DNA from: Monarcha castaneiventris obscurior
Taxonomy: Eukaryota > Chordata > Aves > Passeriformes > Monarchidae
Direction: 5' to 3'
Assembly (NCBI GenBank): GCA_026261815.1
Contig: JAMPIT010000481.1
Span: 2,294,001 to 2,358,000, forward strand
Length of the DNA: 64,000 nucleotides
Below are positions 1-13,700 of this stretch, in pieces. A model generated the notes under the pieces. That model was not told where the DNA came from. It did no database searches and saw nothing but the letters and a program-made list of their open reading frames with translations. The translations under genes and the position numbers were made by a program. Position 1 is the first letter of the stretch, and each line of letters begins with the position of its first letter.

Positions 1-589
1 GTAACATATCTCTGCTTTTCCTGTCACTAAGCCATGTGAAGCGTTTGCTGTAGAATTATTCTTACGTCTCTTCTGTTGATAAGCTGCTTAGCAAGGTGGA
101 GTTGAAGCTAATCTGAGTGCTGTGTGAGAGATGTGATGTGCTAGTGCACGGTGCTGCTGTTTGATATTTGGTCGCCTCTTCCCAGGTACCTTTTGTGAAT
201 TGCAGCTGCTATCTCAAAGGTAAATCCTCGGGCCCATGCACAGGTAGTAAAAAGACCCTGAAAGCAGAAGCATCTCCTGAGCAGGAGGAGGGTAAAACAC
301 TTTCTCTTAGTTTGCATCTGAGAGCAAGGGCAGGGATTTGGTGTCTTTAAACAAATTCCTTCTGAACTGCACAAGGAAGCAATAAGATCCTGCTTTGCTC
401 AAGTTTGATAAATGACTTATTAATACATAAAATCTATTTCTGAAGGAGAAAGTTTATGAAAATATATCAGGCACCATTCCTGCGGTCATATGACTGATAC
501 TGCACAGAGCAGCCACTGTCTTGCAATTATTTTCTGCTGTAAATCTTTTGACAGTCTAAAATAACTCAATCAGGGGTTTTCAACCACTA
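1..589. other. Unannotated noncoding stretch
   Basis: No gene, RNA or repeat is recognised. Frames here are short and overlap on both strands, as chance frames do. Confidence 0.6.
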
Positions 590-1066
590 AAGTTTATCAT
601 TTCAAGGTTTTCCCCTCCTCTAATCAGCAGTTTTATAACCTACTGCTATTCCTTCAAAAAGAGCTGGTGATGATCAGTGTTTATTCCAAACCATTTAAGA
701 AGGCAGCTGTTTATTAAAGTGCCAACAGCTATGATTGATTTCTGATGCTCATGAGTGCATCTGTTTTCTAGTTAATGACATCACTGCAAGCAAATAGATA
801 CTGCAAGCTGGGGCTCTGATGGAGAACTAAAGCAGCCATGCCTTCTCTATAAAAAATAAATTGATTTCACTGAGAAAAAAAATCTATTAATATGTCAAAT
901 GTTCGAGTTACTTTCCTGCCAATTGGCATTCTTATATGCAACTGGCATTTCCTCAAAAAAGAATCAGTGGGTTAACAGTGTTTATATTAAAATCTTTAAA
1001 GAGGACATCTGTTAGTTGAAATTCCAAAAGTAGTGACTGATTTATGATCTAGTAAATCACATCTGT
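590..1066. repeat. Diverged direct repeat, two ~175-bp copies about 301 bp apart
   Basis: Bases 590-764 and 890-1066 align with a constant offset of 300-302 and only two or three single-base gaps. Shared landmarks are CCTTCAAAAAGAG/CCTCAAAAAAGAA (651/951), CAGTGTTTAT (675/976), AGCTGTTTATT/ATCTGTTAGTT (704/1005), GATTGATTT/GACTGATTT (733/1035) and GCATCTGT/ACATCTGT (757/1059). Identity by eye is roughly 60-65%, far above chance for a near-gapless alignment of this length. The family is not recognised. It could be two copies of an unknown repeat or an old local duplication. Confidence 0.6.
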
Positions 1067-3317
1067 ACAGGGTAAAAAAAAAAGACTGAACTGCAGCGAA
1101 ACCAACATCTGTCATCAGGCAACTACAGGCCTCGAGAGTGAATGGGAAATGGAAGTACTGCAGGTTGGGAGGGTCCCCCTTAATTCTCCTCTTTTTGTGG
1201 TGTTTGAGATAAGGAATAAAAATGAGTATACTCCAAGCTCCACTGAAACTTGCAAAAGTAATAGCTTTTTAAACCTCATTTCTTAGGACCGAATTCTATC
1301 TGGTATAAACCAGCTCACTTTTTACTGGCTTTACCTTTTCCTGCCTCCTCAAGAATGCACTTCAGGCCACAGTGCTGTCAAGAAAGCATTGATGGTATCT
1401 CCTTTTAAGAGTGTCCTTTAAATATAACTTTATTTTTCTTAAAGAAAATATAAAGAGCATATGCAACCATTTCCTTTGCAATTCCTCGTCTGCATCCAAC
1501 AGAGATGTGGAGTGAAGAGTGCTGCTGCCTCCCCACATCCTCCTGGAAATCGCTGGGAAATGGTTCATATTTTATGGCAAACGGGGTTTGATGTGCTCAG
1601 AGAACAAGGCCACGACTCAGAAACCCTGAATTTGAAGGGCCTGTCCTGACCAGAGCTTTCGCTGGCTCTCTGTGATGTGTTGGGAGGTAGAGGATGGGCT
1701 CATCTTCAGCAGGGCTCTGCCCTGGTGCTGGCCCAGCTCCATCTCCTGGCACTTCCTTCAGGCGTCCCTTCCCTGTCTCTCTCCTCACTAAATCCCTCTT
1801 TTGGTGTGTGCACATTTTGCCTGACTCTGCAATTTGAATTGAATGAGAGGCACTACACCTTCAAAAGCAGCCATTTAAAATTCTGCACACTGGGAAAAAA
1901 AAAGGGGTTTTTTTTTAAATATCAGAAATAACGAAATCAAACTTTGAGGCCTGAAATAAAGCCTTCAGTTGTCTTGGCTTTTGAGTTCCTTTTTCTTCTT
2001 CCCTGGCTCTTGACCTGAGTATCAGCAGCTTCTGAAATCTGGAAATATTATTCTGCAGCGATGCCCGCTTTCTCCCTGTTATTTCATTGTCTCTGCGTTT
2101 CTTTCTGCCCCCATTCTTCCACTGGAGCACCAGGGAACAGCACTGTTCTCCTCACAGAAAGCAGGAGATGACCTGTTCAAAGCCTAATGAGCCTAACCTC
2201 ATTCAGGTTTAAATATTTAACTTTGAGACTAAATTTAACCCTACCCAGCCAGTTTTCATTCTTTGTTATTTCTTAACTTTTCTCTTCAAATAATAACTCT
2301 GAACCTCATATCCTTTCCTAACTTTACTCATAAATTCAATCCTCTACAAATAAAGACTGTCATTCCCTATTTCCTCTTCTTATGTCTTGAAATAATTAGA
2401 GATGGATGTAAGAAACAGCAGAAGGCACTGGCGAATCACTTGACTTGAAATCTATGGCAAAGCCTGTCCATGTTTGCTCTTTTGGTTGAGATGGCAAATC
2501 CCTTCATTTTACCCCAAAGAGGCTTCTTACAGCACAGTTTGAGCCAAAATTGGCAGAAGCACCAGGTCCTTACGGGAGAGCTTGGCATGGGACACCATTA
2601 TTGCTTTATGTACCAGCCTGAAACATGCAGACCCTTAGCTTGTCTCATTAATGGCTCCATGTGATCATTCCCCATCAATAGTGGGATAATCAAACTCCAT
2701 TTGTTCCAGAGAGAGGTTTTGTGCAGTATTATTAACATTAAATGTAATCATGCACCTCACAATGGAATGCTTCAGTGTGATCACGGGTCTGACATCTGGA
2801 TGCCTGACTACTCATTTTAGATTTCCAAAAGGGAAATAAGCCTAGGGAATTGCCTGGGAAATCTCATCCTGTGCCTTCAGGGAGTTTTGAGACATGAATA
2901 ACCTTTCGTGTGATTACGGTGGAAATATTTAACATGGAGGGTAAATAAATATTTTGCAGAAGGTTTAGATAATTCATACTATCACATCAGTGGACTCATT
3001 TTGCAATGTTTGATACCATTTCATTATGTTAATTAGACAACATATTCAATAATGAAAGCAAGCTTCTTAAAGCTTTGGAACAAGCAAAATAAAATCAGAG
3101 TTGTTTCCTCATGACTTTTCTTTTTATAGCTATTTTTAATTTGCTCTTCATGAAACTTAAGGGAGGAATTCTGAACCTTGACCTTTCCTACAACAGCTTA
3201 GTGCATTACGCTGCCCTTACTCCACGGGTAAGTGCTTTTCTAAGCATCCCTGATGCTGAATTTGATATCCTAAACATTTTCATTAAACTCATTTTTTGGG
3301 GCATGCATTATCACCTC
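1067..3317. other. Unannotated noncoding stretch
   Basis: A GC-richer part at 1.6-1.8 kb and AT-rich DNA otherwise, with one A9-G4-T9 tract. No recognisable coding exon. Confidence 0.6.
1895..1916. repeat. A9-G4-T9 symmetric tract
   Basis: Nine A, four G and nine T in a row form a perfect small hairpin. This is a low-complexity feature with no evidence of function. Confidence 0.85.
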
Positions 3318-3575
3318 AGGCAGCCGAGCAGCGAGTGCAGGTCCCGCTGTGATTGCGCTCAGCAAGCGCCCGCGTGCTCGGGGTAGGCAGCAATTATCCA
3401 GCAGAGCCCTGGGAAAGGAGCAGTGCAGGAGCACATTGGATGAGTTATGGCTGGGGAATTACCTTGCAGCAGACACAGCAACAGCACCAGAGCAGATTAG
3501 ATTGTCTGAGGAATTACACTGACAAGTTTTTAAATCTTGTCATTTCGCTGCCGTCGTTTCCCGACAACGCTAAGG
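3318..3575. promoter_or_regulatory. Small CpG-rich patch, possible regulatory element
   Basis: About eight CpG dinucleotides fall between 3323 and 3381 and five more between 3546 and 3569, in a window where CpG is otherwise scarce. The text between is AT-balanced and contains short CAG/CAA runs. Retained CpG suggests an unmethylated or constrained element such as a distal enhancer or an unannotated promoter. No TATA box or coding exon is recognisable. The CR1 fragment begins 34 bases downstream. Confidence 0.25.
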
Positions 3576-3608
3576 TTTGGGTTGTGGGTGATGGACACAC
3601 AACCAGAG

Positions 3609-3885
3609 TAAGATCACAGAACCAGAATCAATTAGGTTGGAAAACACCTCTGAGACCATTGAGTCCAACCTATGACCCAACACCCCCTTGTCCACCAGAC
3701 CATGGCACTCAGTGCCACATCCTTGTTCCTTGAACACCTCCAGGGACAGTGCCTCCACATCCCTGGGCAGCCCATTCCAACGTCTAACCACCCTTTCTGT
3801 AAGGAAATTCATCCTGATGTCCAACCTTAACCTCTCTGTGTGCAGCTTCAGACCATGTCCTCTTGTCCTGGGAGAAGAAGCCGAC
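3609..3885 (-). mobile_element. CR1 LINE fragment, 3' end of ORF2 plus 3' UTR
   Basis: Read on the minus strand, this is the 3' end of an avian CR1 retrotransposon. A partly open frame (within 3570-4052) encodes the C-terminal end of CR1 ORF2, including [19 protein letters not shown] and SLEVFK. The 3' UTR follows, with the characteristic text about a label-like TTGGACTC...GAGGT...TTCCAACCTAA, and ends near 3609 in a decayed octamer (GATTCTGTGATC). The element is severely 5'-truncated, as most avian CR1 copies are, and has lost the Asp-Val-rich end seen in family members through substitutions. The upper boundary is uncertain: similarity fades between about 3885 and 3975. Confidence 0.9.
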
Positions 3886-6800
3886 CCCACCTCCATGTGT
3901 AGGAAGATGCCCCTGCACAGGAGAGCTCTGCAGGGCAGAGACAGAGGTTGCATTTCCACAGGGGTTTCATGGTAATGGTAATCAACAGATAAAAAACACC
4001 AGAGGGACTGAAATGTCTTGAGGAGACTGAACTGTAAGAAATCACGATCCATTAATTCTGCTGCTTAGAGAACAATTTAGGATTATCACTTATTTTCTGT
4101 CTCATTTTCAGATGACATATGGCCGTGGTTTCTGAATACAGCCAGAATTTAAACATTGACTGTATAAAGAGAAAACACTCATTATTTCAAATCTTTAGGG
4201 AGGATAGTTTAACTGCCCTGTTCATCTGATTTTGAGGTGGGGAATTGCCAAGTTTCCTTAAGCAGCTGACCAGGGCACCCGACAGATGCACTCAGAATTA
4301 GCACATTTCACACTTTCAATGCTGAGACTTGAATAAGAAACAAAATATTATTTCTGCAGTCATTAAATTAGCAATACCTTGTTGGTTTTGTTTGGTTTTT
4401 TTAATTCTTAGAAAGGAGAACACACAAGTTCAAGATGAGAAGAAAAATGTACAACAAGGTAAATGTATTAGTGTGATCCCTAAAGCACCCAGCACCATAT
4501 GCACATGTTTGTGAGGGATTCTGCTCCAGTGAACAACTCAAACAACACATAATTTCTCTGATCCTGCTTGATCCCTGGAGAAACACTTTCAGGTCGCTGT
4601 TTAAATGAGGAGAAAATTGGTTATAAATCAACTTAATTTTCGAATATATTAATCCAAAGAGAACCCAATTTTGTGTGAAATGGTAGCATTTAGAGAGGAG
4701 TATAAGTAAATCTCCATAAGAAACCCCCTCGAGTTTAATCTTAGCTATCATCCAAGCTGATATTGTCTTTCTCATTTTTCTGGTCTCCAAGTTTCAGCAC
4801 TGATACAGAACACAAAGGTATAATTAATCATAAACAAAATATTTAAATTTTTGCACATGTAAGTATGATGGAATATTTGATCTTCCCTTTCTTGGGATAA
4901 AGTGTAGGCTATGAAGAATAGCTGTTACATGCAATTTCTGAGGCCTTGCATTTCTTCTGAAAGGAAATGGTTTTAAATCAGAGCAAGATGACATGATTGC
5001 TTTAATGTCACAACTTTTAACTAGCAAGAATAAAAGAAAGGTTTGAATTTAATAACATATTTCTCTCTGTTCTGCCACGTACCTGCTGAATGAAAAAAAA
5101 AACTTGCAATTGTGTCCTGCAGTGGTACACAGGAACACTCCCCCCACTCCTCTCCCCAGGGAGCTCAGTAACAGTTGTACCTCTAGAAGGTTTTTCCTTG
5201 CATCACAAAACTACCACACAACTCATCCCAATCAAGCTGTGTTCAAAAGAAAATGAGATGCTTTGAAATGGTGACAGAGCTGCTCCTTTCCATGGCTCAG
5301 GTGGAGAAGCAGAGAAAGTTTCCTGACCAAGATCCTACCCCTTGTGCCCGCAGTTAGTGATAGAATTTCTCAGGAGAAGGATTCAGTGAGGGGGCTAATC
5401 CTGCAAAGCACTGGCTCTGCTCAAGTGGAGAGAGCTTGCCAGGGATGCTCAGCATCTCACAGAGCAGACTCCAAGTGACAGCACGAGAACAAAATGACTT
5501 CAAGGTCAGAGGGATGCAGAGAACGTAAATCTCTGCATGCTCCAGACATGGGCTCTGCACAGTGCCTATATTTCACATTAGAAGTTGCCACATCATTTTT
5601 ATAACAGTTTTTGGGAAAGAGAGGGGGAGAAAAAATCAGCAGAAATACACAGCAAATAAGCTTCAAAGACAAGAAAGTCAAGGTTCCAGAAAATATATGT
5701 ACTGAATCAGAGACAATTTGGACTCTACAGTTTTCTCATTAGCTGGAGGACAAATTCTCCTCTCTTGTCCTGTTAGAGTTAATGAGTAAGGTCAGATCGA
5801 ACTGAAGCCAGCACTTTTTTATATCAATATGCAGCATGTTGGTACTGAGGGATGTGCTTTTATCTCTAAATGCAACAGAATCTGAAAAACATTCATAAAG
5901 CAGCAAACAAACCAACCCCCGTGGAAAATCCAGACCAGTGCTGGAGTGACACACAGCTGACTGCAGTGGTGCTGGTCTCTTCCCAGAGGCAGAAGATCCA
6001 GTGATTAAAGCACACAAATAGGGCTGAACATCTCATTTCACCGCTGATTTACTGCATGACCCTCCCCACCTCCTTTCAAGCAAATTATGCAGTCCCTGTC
6101 ACTTTTTTTTACCACATGGTCAGGAAAATACTATTCCCATGTTCCTCTAGCCCACACAAATTGTGAGAACCAATTACCATTTGTGAAATGCTTTGAATAT
6201 ACATTGTCTGAGCACAACTAAGGGAGAGAATGGTAATTACTCTTAGTTTTCACTTTCCAGCACATTTAAAACAATTTTCTGTGCCTCAGCTGAAGTGATC
6301 ACACCCAAACCTGATCTCCCTCAAACCACTGCTTTCAACAGGGAAACATTACAGTGCAAATGTGTAAAACAGACCAGGGAAGTCTGAGAGTCTTCACTAA
6401 ATATGTTGGCTGTTAGATAAGATGAATTACAAAGTTATTCTCTTGAGCATTTAAATTTACAACTCTTTCATCTAATTGAAGCCATTCACATACAGCTTGT
6501 GTAGTGTCCTGTTGATAATGATGAACTAAAGTGTGCTAAAGACTTGAAAAGCAAAGATTTTCCTCCCTGAAGGAGAGGGAATTGTCTCTACAAATACATT
6601 TATACATACTTATATATAAAACGCAGCCAGATATATGTGAGTTTATAAAAACACCAGTGTTACAGAGAAATCAGGTATCTATAGTAACAAGATGCTGGTA
6701 TTCTAATGTCCCTGTGCTTCCTCATAAGAGGAACATTAATGAAATAGTTGTTTGATGTTCCATCACATGTAATGATAGCTTTTTGTGCCCTAAGTAGACA

Positions 6801-9792
6801 GCAATACAGATATGTGCAGATGTTGTTATAGCCAAAAAACTCTTCAGTAGGGCCATTAGAAAAACCCATCATTCCAGCCTTGCTTTCTTTGATTTATAGT
6901 TGAAATATTCCCAATCTACACTCAACAGCAAAAGTACCTGCAATTCTGAGAATGTGATGGCTTCCCATTTGCTGCAATGTAAACAAACAAACAGAGATAA
7001 AAATCATTAACCTGATGAAAAGAGTTCATTTGCAGCATGGAACTGTTGAATGAGGATAGTGACACCCTATCACGTTTTAGGGCACATCATGCAACCCTGG
7101 AGTCCTCTCTCATTCCCTGGAAAATCTGTACTTCACTGGCATAAAACTCTATGTGGATTTTTTTAATCCAATAAGAGAGTAAGTAGTACTAGGTAAGGAT
7201 TATTCACTACAATATTCTTTATTTTTTTAAAATTTATATTAGTACTTGTTCCTATGCAAACACTGCTTTTTCATTAGCATATAAAGCAAAATCCACTCAC
7301 ATTTGGACAAATATCCTGGACTGATCAGACTGTCTTATCCTTGGCTGGCAGGAATTCACATGTTGCAACACAAATACCTTCCTTTCTTTCTTTTGGTTGT
7401 AAAGTAGAAAAAATAAAAGTCAGTTTTAAAGCCTCAGATGTGAAGGTGAAATAAGGCTCTCTGTGGCTCATTTGTACCAACACACATTAAGAGTGTTTAA
7501 GGCTGGGCTCATTTCCACTTTTCTACACTCCAAGGCCCAATGCTGTAATTTCTGGAAGAGAAGGAGCTTCCTGCTGTTCCCAAGCCCTAAACTGAGGAAC
7601 AGATCAGCTCACGGGGTATTTACGACAGCTTATTCTGACATGTAAGGCCTGGCAGCATCATATCCGCCTCTTCAGCTGGACTTGGAACTTCTGGGAGAGG
7701 CAGTAACTTGTTCAAAAATATTGCTACACTTGTTTTAGGTCTGTTTTAAAGAAATGAGGGTTTGGAAAGGATGTTTACTGCAGATGGTGGATTATAAGGG
7801 GTCACACACATGATACAACAAACTGTTTTTAACAAACAAGTCGTTTGTCTCCTACTTTCCAAACAGGTTTATAAGGAAAGCTCCAATCTGGCCCCTAAAT
7901 TCCACTTTGTTTTTAAAGTACTAGTTCTCAGCTTCAAAAAACGATAACAGCACCTTGAAAACAAAAGCCAACATATTCAGACATCCACGCAAAGATAAAA
8001 ACAAACAGCTTAGAGACAGAACAAAATCAGTATGTGCAATTGATACAAGTGTGTTCCAAGGAGAATGACAGAGAAGTACCTGTCAGTCTCCAGGATGTTC
8101 TCAGAAGTGGCACACGTCTGCCCATTGTCCCTGCATGGGGATGGCTCCTCCTCACCCACACTGCAGCTGCAAACCCACTGTGCAGGTAGATGCTCTTAAA
8201 TTCAGTGTCCTGAGCAGACTGGGCAGCTCTCCTAGCAGGGAAGAGCTAAACCTGCTCCAGCTTCCATGTGGTGTGGGAAGGGAGCCAAGGAGATGCAGCA
8301 ACCTGAGCCCCACCCGGGGTCCAGGAGCACGGGAGAGGCTCCTTTTCCACCACTGGCAGGAGGGTGCCCAACCTCAGAGCTGGGCAGCCCTGCCACTGAG
8401 AGACCTGGGGCATTAAGTGTCTGCAGCACCTTCTGCCTGCAGCTCCTCACCACGGTCCTCACACACTTATTCTGTATATTTGGCACAGGAGTTATTCTAC
8501 TGTATTTTTATCTGCCAGAGAGTTGATTCTGAAAGAGTGTTATAATACTGAAATTAATGCTTATTAAGGAGGACACACTTTTTTTTCACTGTTCTACTGC
8601 ACATATGTGCATATATTTCTGCAGGAAAAGGCAGTGACCATGTTGCCAAAGCAGAAATGTGTGAAGAGCTTTTAGAACAAAACAAAAGATGGATGTCTTG
8701 TTATGTACAACACATCCTTACTGAGGACATTTTCACCTTGAATCCCATCAGCCCTCACTTTCAGACGAATTCTGTTATTGTTTGTGTGCACTCAAACAGC
8801 AAAGGATGCTTTACACAGCTACAGCTTCAGAACTGGTTGCCCTTGGCCCAGGCCCACTGGAATAAGTAGAACTGGTAAACATCCTGCTCAAACAATGCAT
8901 TTCTTTTGTTACCTGAGTTTAAGGTGTAATGAGTCAACTTTTTTTTTTTTCTGAGTAATTATAAAGCATTCTCGGTTTTCAAACCTTTCTGACATATAGC
9001 AAAATATGACTTACAGCATAGAAAAAATAACAAAAGCTCTCTAAAAGTTTATAGCCTCCTGCATGTTGTAAAAATGCCTCACACATTCATTATATCTCCC
9101 ACTAGAAAATTATTTCCACGGTATGCTTTCATGAAGCTGGAGACAGTTTCAACACCTAGGCTGTTGAGAAGGAAAACTATTATTTTCCTGTTGATAGACT
9201 GAGGCAAGCTTTCAGCCATTTAGCAGCTGCAACATTTTCAGACACAAAGCTTTGCTTTCCTTATAAAAAGGGAAAATTAAAGACATTGTGATGATTTGAT
9301 TTTTCAAATATAGGTAACTAAAAAAAAAGGAGGGGTGGTGGTGGTGTGAAGAAAGTGTCTGTCCAGAGCACTGAATTGCTGAATTTGGAACACACAATTA
9401 ATTTTAAATACAAACCCATCTTTATAATAACTGCATAACAACATTATAATAGCATTAAATAATACTTTGTCCAAAAGCCTGAAAACCATAATATAGAGGC
9501 TAATTGATAAGAATTCAAATTCACTTATCTAGAAATTTATTCAACCCAGGCACAGCTATTTTCCCCATCTATAGGTACAAGGAGAGCATGAAGAGCAAGG
9601 CCTGTGTGTGTCTGCAGAGGGAAGAGCACTGGAAGGGGTTGGACACAAGGAATTCTAATGCCCAATATAGGATTAAAGGTTGATAAAATGTGACAAAACC
9701 ACGTTGAAATACTTTGTTGCTTTTAGTTACATCTGGAAAAGTTTTCAATTATTCTAGCACAGGACCAAATAAAATTCCCAAAGGGGATGTAC

Positions 9793-9820
9793 TCCTATAG
9801 TACAGTAGTCCTATAGTACT
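9793..9820. repeat. 16-bp period short tandem repeat
   Basis: TCCTATAGTAC occurs at 9793 and 9809. The unit also contains the self-complementary CTATAG. Confidence 0.7.
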
Positions 9821-10362
9821 CCATTTTTACTGCATAATGCAGAATTCGAGATTAATAACTCTGCACCAGCACTAAGTTCAGTTTATTTCCTTACATGCTT
9901 TCCTAAAAGTCTAAACACAGCAAGAAGGTATTATAATTATCTCTGTAGAGATTAATTGTTATTAAGACTTTACTCGGTTCTGTCATGAAATGTAAATATT
10001 TTCCTTGAGTTAAGCCAGAAGTAAATCACAGCATTACATTTGATGTAATTTCAATGAGGTGTTTGTGACATCTCTGAATTGCAAGGGGAATATAAAAGAA
10101 AAATGTTGTCTGAGAGTGGTTTATTGCTGTGAAACTCCTCTTTGCATCTTTGTTTTCTGCTTCCACACCTTTTTTTTTTTTCTCTCAGAGAGCTAAATAA
10201 TGTGAGAGCAGGAATTCTGCAGTCTGTTTTCCAGCAGGGCTGCCTCTGGGCCCATGCAGGTTCCTCTGGATTTCTGGTCCAACCTGGACAGCATTTCTTG
10301 CCCTTTCCTGACATTCTTGCCCAACTCAGCTCCCATGGCCACATGGAGACTGCAGAGCCAAG

Positions 10363-10437
10363 CCAGATGTGCTCTAATGTAGCCTTGGTGCTCTGAATAT
10401 CCAGATGTGCTCTAATGTGAACTGCTGCTCTGAATAG
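10363..10437. repeat. Tandem duplication, 38/37-bp unit, two copies
   Basis: Both units begin CCAGATGTGCTCTAATGT and end GCTCTGAATA. The middles differ (AGCCTTGGT against GAACTGCT). Units are 10363-10400 and 10401-10437. Confidence 0.85.
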
Positions 10438-10703
10438 CCACAGCTCACTGAGAGCAGCAGACGAGCTCAGCTCCTGCCAAGGGAACTCACACTAGCCTGT
10501 GCTCCCAAGGCAATCACCTCAGACAAATGATATTTCTCCCCATCAACATTATTAAGGCCTTTGTGTCATCAGATCTATTTATCACTGTCTGTCTTCCTTT
10601 TCTCATATCACACATCTTGGTCTAACCAAATTCTTAAGATTAAGCATCTCTCATGAGGCAGCGGTTACAGCCTTCCTGTCTTTTCCAGCTATACTCACAT
10701 AAT

Positions 10704-10728
10704 TAATAATAATAATAATAATAAATAA
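10704..10728. repeat. (AAT)n microsatellite
   Basis: About eight AAT triplets in a row, with a slight imperfection at the end. Confidence 0.93.
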
Positions 10729-13700
10729 CTGTGTGCAGCTGGATGAATTATTCATAAATGAATATACCAAAATGCTTGACGTTATCTTCATCTTCATATA
10801 TATCCAAGAAAGATGACTGTGTATATTTCAAAGTCATTTTTCTGTTAGATAGAGGAGTAAGAGTTTTGATGTGTGCACAGTTAAGTAAAGTCAAGTGAGA
10901 GAAATGCAAAGCAAAACTTTCCCAAAAGCACACCTTTTTTTCCAGAGCACAAAGCTGGCTGTGCAACAGGAGGCTCCACACGTGTGCACAGTGCCCACAA
11001 ACACAGATTCATTGCTAAAGCTGTGCAGACATTCCCACTTCCATTTCTTCTTCCATCCCTGCTCCTGACAATTTACCAACGTTTTTAAATATAACTACTC
11101 ACTTCACTCTTTTCTGCAGAGCTGCAATTTTGGAAACTGCCTAAGTAAGTGAATTTTTTTCCTGTTTCCATTATACTGGGATCGTTTTAACAGAGTAGAA
11201 GAAAATGCCACATAATATTCTGTCTTACACTTTAAAATACAATTATAGTCAAAACGTGAATCTAAAAATGGACTCATGGGACCAAAGTCTCAGACACTGT
11301 AAACTGGCACATACATTCATTCTCTGAGGCAGAACTGGAGTGTATTGCTGAGAATTTGACATAGCAGCTTTATATCAATGAATTCACTTAAAACTGCAAT
11401 ATTGTCCAAGGAAAGAGTTTTCCTGTTCAGCAGCCTGAGAAACAAACTTGTAAATTTAGTATCAGAGTCCTTGATATTGTGTAAGTGGCTATAAATGATT
11501 CTGTAGCAATTAACAATTCTGTTACTTATATACGAGCCAGATTTAAGGTAAATCAGCCTCCCATGTTTGCAGGACCTTGGTTTGTGTAGCAAATGCAGCT
11601 CTGAGTTCAGGCAGCATTTTACCCTGAAAACCCCAAAATTTATCACTAAACTTACGGACTTGACTCTGGACCATAACTGTTCTTCATGAATTTTTATTCC
11701 TTAATTTCTCTGGGCTTAAAGAAGTATTTATTTATGCAGACCTCCCACAATATTTATGGTTGTCCTCCAGGGGAGATGGCAGGAAAAGCAGAGCCCTTCC
11801 CATGAGTGGCCATGACAGCACAGACACCAGTACAGAGGCTGCACTGGGGGACAGAGCCTAAAGCATAAATTAAGTCTTTTTTAGATATGCAGGATGAGTG
11901 GACGTGGCTTTGTCCCTCCTCTGAGCAAATCTAGTTCATCTCTAGTTCCAGCTTTCCAGCCAGGTGTGTACCAACACTAAATAACTTACACAGAAAGTTG
12001 CCTGCTTTTCATAAATGCTTCTTTCACAGACAGCTCACTAGCAAGTTTGTATCTTCCCAGAACTAGGAGTACAGAGAAAAATTCATATTAAACAAAGCAA
12101 ACTCAGAAAAAGTGTATTTTTGTATCTTTCTCATTACCACAAGATGGGGCGTACCTAGAACTCTAATATCTCTAGACTTCAGCTGATAGACCCCTAATAC
12201 CAATACACAATAAAAACAGGGGAAATATCTAAGTCAATTTTTTTTTAAATGTATTTAAAACACACCAGTGGTGTCTCAGCGAGATAAACCAGTGTGTCTC
12301 CACTGATGGCAGTGGAAGCTGAGGGCTGCTGCACCAGCACAGATGAGAGGATATGGAAACTCACCTGGGTAACATCAAGAGCAACTCTTTAGCACTGTTT
12401 TGTATTTCAGAGGCTCTCCTAACTTATCAGAACAAGTGTTCTGTTCATTAATAAATCCCCCGATTTCTATAGAAACAACCAAAGCAAACAAAAGTTTCCT
12501 ACACTTTCCATTGCTCAAGTCCAAATGCATGACTGCACAACTAAAATAAATACCTAGGAATATCTGAAAAATAATATAATTATCTCCAAAATGTGCTAAT
12601 AGTCCTGAAGCAAATGGGTTTTTATTGCATTTGATACTTGTGACCCCTTAGCTCAATAATTCAGCAGAAGGTGACTGCAACCACTTTCCATCTAATGGAA
12701 GGGGTAAATGCTGTTTGTTACGTGGGTATTTCTGCAAATCTCAAATAATTGTTTTTCTGAAACAGAGGAAGTGATACTAGACACAAAAATGCAGAGCCAG
12801 AGGATTGTGTAGCCACAGGAAAATATGAGTTATTGCTTTGTGAAAAGTAAAGAGACCCTATCCAAAAGTCATAGCTCAGTGTGGAAAACGGCTTGGCATA
12901 TTCCTCAGAAAGGGAAAAACATGTCAAAGCAATACCTAATGTATTAAAAATGGACAATCAATACGAACTATCACTGATAATCAATAAATAATTGATTTTT
13001 CTAATGGAAACAATTCAGAGAGGCCCAAGTGCCCTAATTCCCAGCTCACTTGCACTAACAGGCACCAGCACAGAAAAGGGGCACTCAAACCCTGGCTCAG
13101 CATACAGGACATTCCCCTTTCTCACTGGAGAGATCTATCAGTCCACAGTTTCCACCCCAAAAATGCACTGTCTAAACGAGATTCTGGCCCAGTAATTCCT
13201 CCTTCTTCCTCTAATCCACTATTGCTGCCACCGGCTTGGCATCACAAATTCACCCATCACTAACATATTTTCTAGACCCTTTGCTCATGTCGTATTATCC
13301 CTTTCCCTATGTCTTGCCATTCAAAACTCCAAAGGAAGTTATCTTTCATTACAAAGACTGTTCTCCCTGCCCCTGAAAATTTCTGCCTCTTTAAACTCCA
13401 TCAAATAGTATGGCTAGTCTGGGTTTTAGACAGTCATTGAAAAAAACCACACACACACAGGAAGATTGTGGTAATGGAGACCTCGGCTGACATCTTCCTT
13501 TGTAATGTGTTTCATGTACCCTCAGATCTTTTCATTAAATAATTCAGTGTCTGAAGGGGGGAGGACAGGACAGGGAAGAAATTGATTTTAGAATTCATCA
13601 TTAAATGCCCTTGGATTTTTTTCCTTTTTTCACCCCCTTTGTTTTTCTAATAACAGCATGGCATTGTCTGTGGACAGAATCAAAGAGAGAACATCAGAGA

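Noticed and set aside
3570..4052. A 160-codon minus-strand frame as a host gene
   Set aside because: Its middle section is the C-terminal part of the CR1 ORF2 protein, so the frame is a transposon remnant with chance extensions on both sides.
6185..6300. Possible CR1/L3 tail around GTGAAATGCTTTGAATAT
   Set aside because: A single short match without the ATTCTATG octamer or other CR1 landmarks.
9150..9245. Possible MIR fragment around CTATTATTTTCCT and ACTGAGGCAAG
   Set aside because: Only two short landmarks match and the rest of the MIR order is missing.
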